The notes beneath the pieces are model-generated. The model was given only the letters and a program-made list of their open reading frames with translations. It ran no database searches and was not told the origin of the DNA. A stretch of 14,927 nt of DNA from Enterobacteria phage PRD1 (taxonomy: Viruses > Preplasmiviricota > Tectiliviricetes > Kalamavirales). The first letter of the stretch is position 1. Each line of letters starts with the position of its first letter. Made by a program: the position numbers and the translations under genes. The stretch lies in NCBI RefSeq assembly GCF_000837025.1, contig NC_001421.2; one strand, 5' to 3'. Positions 13,693 through 14,927 of the stretch are shown here, in pieces.

Positions 13693-13888
13693 AACGGTTT
13701 ATTTGGTTCCGCCGTCAAGCCTGCTAACTGAATGCGCCGCGCCTGTTTATCCGTTTATAACGTGGCGGGATTTGGTGGAAGCATACGCAAAAGAAAAGGC
13801 CGCAAGGGAATCATGCGGCCTTCAAATTCAAGAAATAAAAAACTGGTTTAAAGAAACAGTTCCAAGCGAAAGCCGAAAGTTTCAGTAA
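13616..13888 (+). CDS. XXXVII: Rz1-like outer-membrane lipoprotein spanin P37
   Basis: 90 residues with a lipoprotein signal peptide: basic start (MKLNK), hydrophobic core (6-15), and lipobox FAAC with Cys18 as the lipidated residue; no Asp follows at +2, so outer-membrane sorting is expected. The mature part is short, with Pro-containing segments (LVPPSS, AAPVYPF) and a helical end. GGAAGG (13603-13608) serves ATG 13616. It overlaps XXXVI by 77 bases in another frame, the classical Rz/Rz1 arrangement. Its last 41 bases lie antisense to the end of gene XIX. Confidence 0.92.
13833..13861 (-). terminator. Probable intrinsic terminator of the XII-XIX operon
   Basis: Read leftward, AACTGTTT-CTTT-AAA(C)CAGTT forms an 8-bp hairpin with one bulged base (plus coordinates 13841-13861), followed by TTTTATTT (13840-13833). 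This is a rho-independent terminator pattern placed exactly at the gene XIX stop codon (13848-13850). The stem is AT-rich, so efficiency may be moderate. It sits within the coding sequence of XXXVII on the other strand, and shows no terminator pattern read rightward. Confidence 0.6.
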
Positions 13889-14132
13889 TCAGCTTGCCAA
13901 GCCATTCAGCTTGCGTAACGCCAGCAGGCGTAAAACCGTTATCAGCAAACCGCAAATCAAAATGTTCGCTTACTACGCGGATAGCGCCCTTGACTTGATA
14001 AACAGCGGCAAGCGCGGTGCTACCATACATAAGCGATGAAGCAAAAGGGGTTTGCCCAAAGTCGCCGGGAATGGATACAAAATAAAATGCCTTCGGGCAT
14101 TCAGGGCGGGTATTTTCGGTTTGCTTTTCCAT
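13848..14132 (-). CDS. XIX: Single-stranded nucleic-acid-binding protein P19
   Basis: 94 residues, about 10.4 kDa, fitting PRD1 P19, an early protein that binds ssDNA and may influence replication. The sequence has a mixed alpha/beta composition with aromatic and basic residues ([34 protein letters not shown]) but no motif I can name. The ribosome site AAAGGT (plus 14140-14145 as its complement) is 7 bases from the start and nearly identical to that of XII. It is the second gene of the leftward early unit. Confidence 0.86.
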
Positions 14133-14165
14133 GTTTGTTACCTTTGAATTTGAAGGGTAAAGAAT

Positions 14166-14192
14166 GGCCCCGCGCTGGTATCAGCCGGGGCC
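14166..14192 (-). promoter_or_regulatory. GC-rich hairpin between XII and XIX
   Basis: GGCCCCG (14166-14172) pairs with CGGGGCC (14186-14192) and GCTG (14174-14177) with CAGC (14182-14185), leaving one bulged base and a 4-base loop: 11 base pairs, the strongest simple hairpin I see between genes. Read leftward it follows the XII stop and precedes the XIX ribosome site; the downstream sequence ATTCTTTACCC is only weakly T-rich. It may act as a partial attenuator lowering P19 relative to P12, or as a 3' stabiliser of the XII mRNA. Confidence 0.6.
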
Positions 14193-14204
14193 GTGGTGCG
14201 CTGT

Positions 14205-14687
14205 TTAGGCTTCGGCCTTGGCCTTGGCCTTGGCGGCGGGCTTGGCTTCGGCAGCGGCTTCACCGGCAGCGGCAGGGGCAGGCAGCGCGGCCTTAACCTG
14301 ATTGCGAAGCGCGGCCAGTTCATCCGATGCGGCGGGTTCAATCAGCGGCTTGACACCGTATTCATAACCAGTGTTGCCCTTTTCGGAAGGCTTGGCCCAA
14401 ATTTCAACCGCAAAATCAACCGTGTTTTCACCATCCACGGCACCGGCAAGCAGGCTTTCCAGTACCTTCGGCAGAATCAGCGCACCGGAACGGAACACTT
14501 CACCAGTGGCGATATTCACGCCTTCAAATTCACCTTCAAACTTGATGAAGTCGCCAAAGGTGGATTGACCAACTTTCTTACCGCGAACGCGGCCATAGAT
14601 GGAAGCCAGCGCGGTATTTTCTTTTACGCTATGTGGCTTGGGTTGAGCGCCAATGGTTTTCAGAGTCAGCTTGCTTACGATTTCCAT
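14205..14687 (-). CDS. XII: Single-stranded DNA-binding protein P12
   Basis: 160 residues, about 16.6 kDa, the PRD1 SSB. It coats displaced single strands in protein-primed replication and stimulates synthesis. Residues 1-115 have beta-rich sequence with Gly and aromatics (ASIYGRVRGKKVGQSTFGDF, FEGEFEGVN, YGVKPLI), compatible with an OB-like fold; that fold is inference. Residues 128-160 form a low-complexity Ala/Lys/Glu/Pro tail ending AKAKAKAEA, unlike the acidic DDIPF-type tip of bacterial SSBs. The ribosome site AAAGGT (complement at 14695-14700) lies 7 bases from ATG 14687. It is first in the leftward early operon. An open frame on the plus strand across it (14193-14702) is a shadow. Confidence 0.94.
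   Translation of the reverse strand: MEIVSKLTLKTIGAQPKPHSVKENTALASIYGRVRGKKVGQSTFGDFIKFEGEFEGVNIATGEVFRSGALILPKVLESLLAGAVDGENTVDFAVEIWAKPSEKGNTGYEYGVKPLIEPAASDELAALRNQVKAALPAPAAAGEAAAEAKPAAKAKAKAEA
14215..14232 (+). repeat. GCCTTG triplicate in the P12 C-terminal tail
   Basis: Three tandem copies of GCCTTG lie at 14215-14232. On the minus strand they encode KA dipeptides near the end of P12. The six-base period preserves the frame, so copy-number change would lengthen or shorten the tail without frameshift. Confidence 0.85.
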
Positions 14688-14756
14688 GATAGTTACCTTT
14701 AAAGTTAAGTGGAAGTTATCGGCGGGGGTTTTGTGTTTGCCCTTTCGATGATTGAA

Positions 14757-14784
14757 ATTATACGCACATTTTTAGGACGTGCAA
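14757..14784 (-). promoter_or_regulatory. Right early promoter for XII and XIX
   Basis: Read leftward, TTGCAC (complement of 14779-14784) and TATAAT (complement of 14757-14762) are spaced by 16 bases: a perfect -10 and a near-consensus -35. It lies just inside the right terminal repeat, and transcription would start near 14750, leaving a leader of about 60 bases before XII. This is the best sigma70-like promoter I see in the window. Confidence 0.78.
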
Positions 14785-14817
14785 TAGTTATGGTGAAAAT
14801 AAATCAAAATTTTATTC

Positions 14818-14927
14818 CTATCGCTTTTCCGTTTGTGATAGTTCGGGCCTATCGGATGCAGGGGGTATTGACAGACGGAAATAAAAATGTTAGGGGCGCG
14901 GGTAGGTGGGGAGGGGCACGTATCCCC
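14818..14927. repeat. Right inverted terminal repeat / replication origin
   Basis: Exact reverse complement of bases 1-110, ending in CCCC, so both 5' ends read GGGG. It serves as the second protein-primed origin. Bases 14688-14817, between XII and the repeat, hold the early promoter and leader and no gene. Confidence 0.97.

Noticed and set aside
14193-14702. 169-codon plus-strand open frame opposite gene XII
   Set aside because: Its low-complexity Gly/Leu/Phe start is the complement of the P12 Ala/Lys tail; XII has the ribosome site, the promoter and the known product.
1-14927. Search for tRNAs, CRISPR arrays, insertion sequences, integrase or an undescribed defence system
   Set aside because: None seen. 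The genes are the core replication, capsid, packaging, entry and lysis set of a known tectivirus.

Overview
The window is a complete linear phage genome, not a fragment of a bacterial chromosome. The first 110 bases are the exact reverse complement of the last 110. The two left-most genes encode a terminal protein (P8) and a protein-primed family B DNA polymerase (P1). The gene content, gene order and protein lengths are those I recall for enterobacterial phage PRD1 (genus Alphatectivirus, family Tectiviridae), and the 14,927-base length matches my memory of the revised PRD1 genome. Near-identical relatives (PR3, PR4, PR5, L17, PR772) cannot be excluded by eye. The hosts are Gram-negative bacteria carrying IncP-, IncN- or IncW-type conjugative plasmids. 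Gene names use the PRD1 Roman-numeral scheme and come from recall plus fit of size, order and motifs.

Layout. 1-110 and 14818-14927 are the terminal repeats, which act as replication origins. A left early promoter and a leader hairpin precede genes VIII and I (233-2677: terminal protein and polymerase). Next come XV (lytic muramidase) and II (receptor-binding spike), then XXXI and V (vertex base and trimeric spike). XVII and XXXIII (assembly) follow, then VI and X, which share 256 bases in different frames, and IX (packaging ATPase). A run of tiny membrane proteins, including XX, leads to III (major capsid protein, 8595-9782). After III comes a dense block of small membrane proteins: XXII, two unnamed ORFs, XVIII, XXXII, XXXIV, XXX (tape measure), another unnamed ORF, XI, XVI and VII/XIV (transglycosylase and its internal-start product). 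The lysis block XXXV, XXXVI and XXXVII (holin and spanins) ends the rightward genes at 13888. The right end is transcribed leftward from a strong promoter near 14760: XII (ssDNA-binding protein), then XIX (nucleic-acid-binding protein). This unit runs tail-to-tail into the lysis genes with a 41-base overlap.

How it works together. P8 primes replication from both ends with P1, while P12 and P19 handle single strands. P3 forms the shell around an internal membrane, P30 sets the facet size, P16 and P31 build vertices, and P2 and P5 project from them. P9 with P6, P20 and P22 forms the DNA-packaging vertex. P7, P11, P14, P18, P32 and P34 are membrane-associated proteins, most of them linked to DNA delivery. 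P15, P35, P36 and P37 lyse the cell. Genes are packed with 1-11 base overlaps, and no stretch over 300 bases lacks a gene.

This is therefore a known virus rather than a new system. Several details still deserve a second look: two AT-hook motifs in P10 made by a 36-base duplication inside a dual-coding region, only one GATC site in the whole genome, three tandem paralogue pairs, four unnamed micro-ORFs, and mutually exclusive hairpins over the start of gene XXII.
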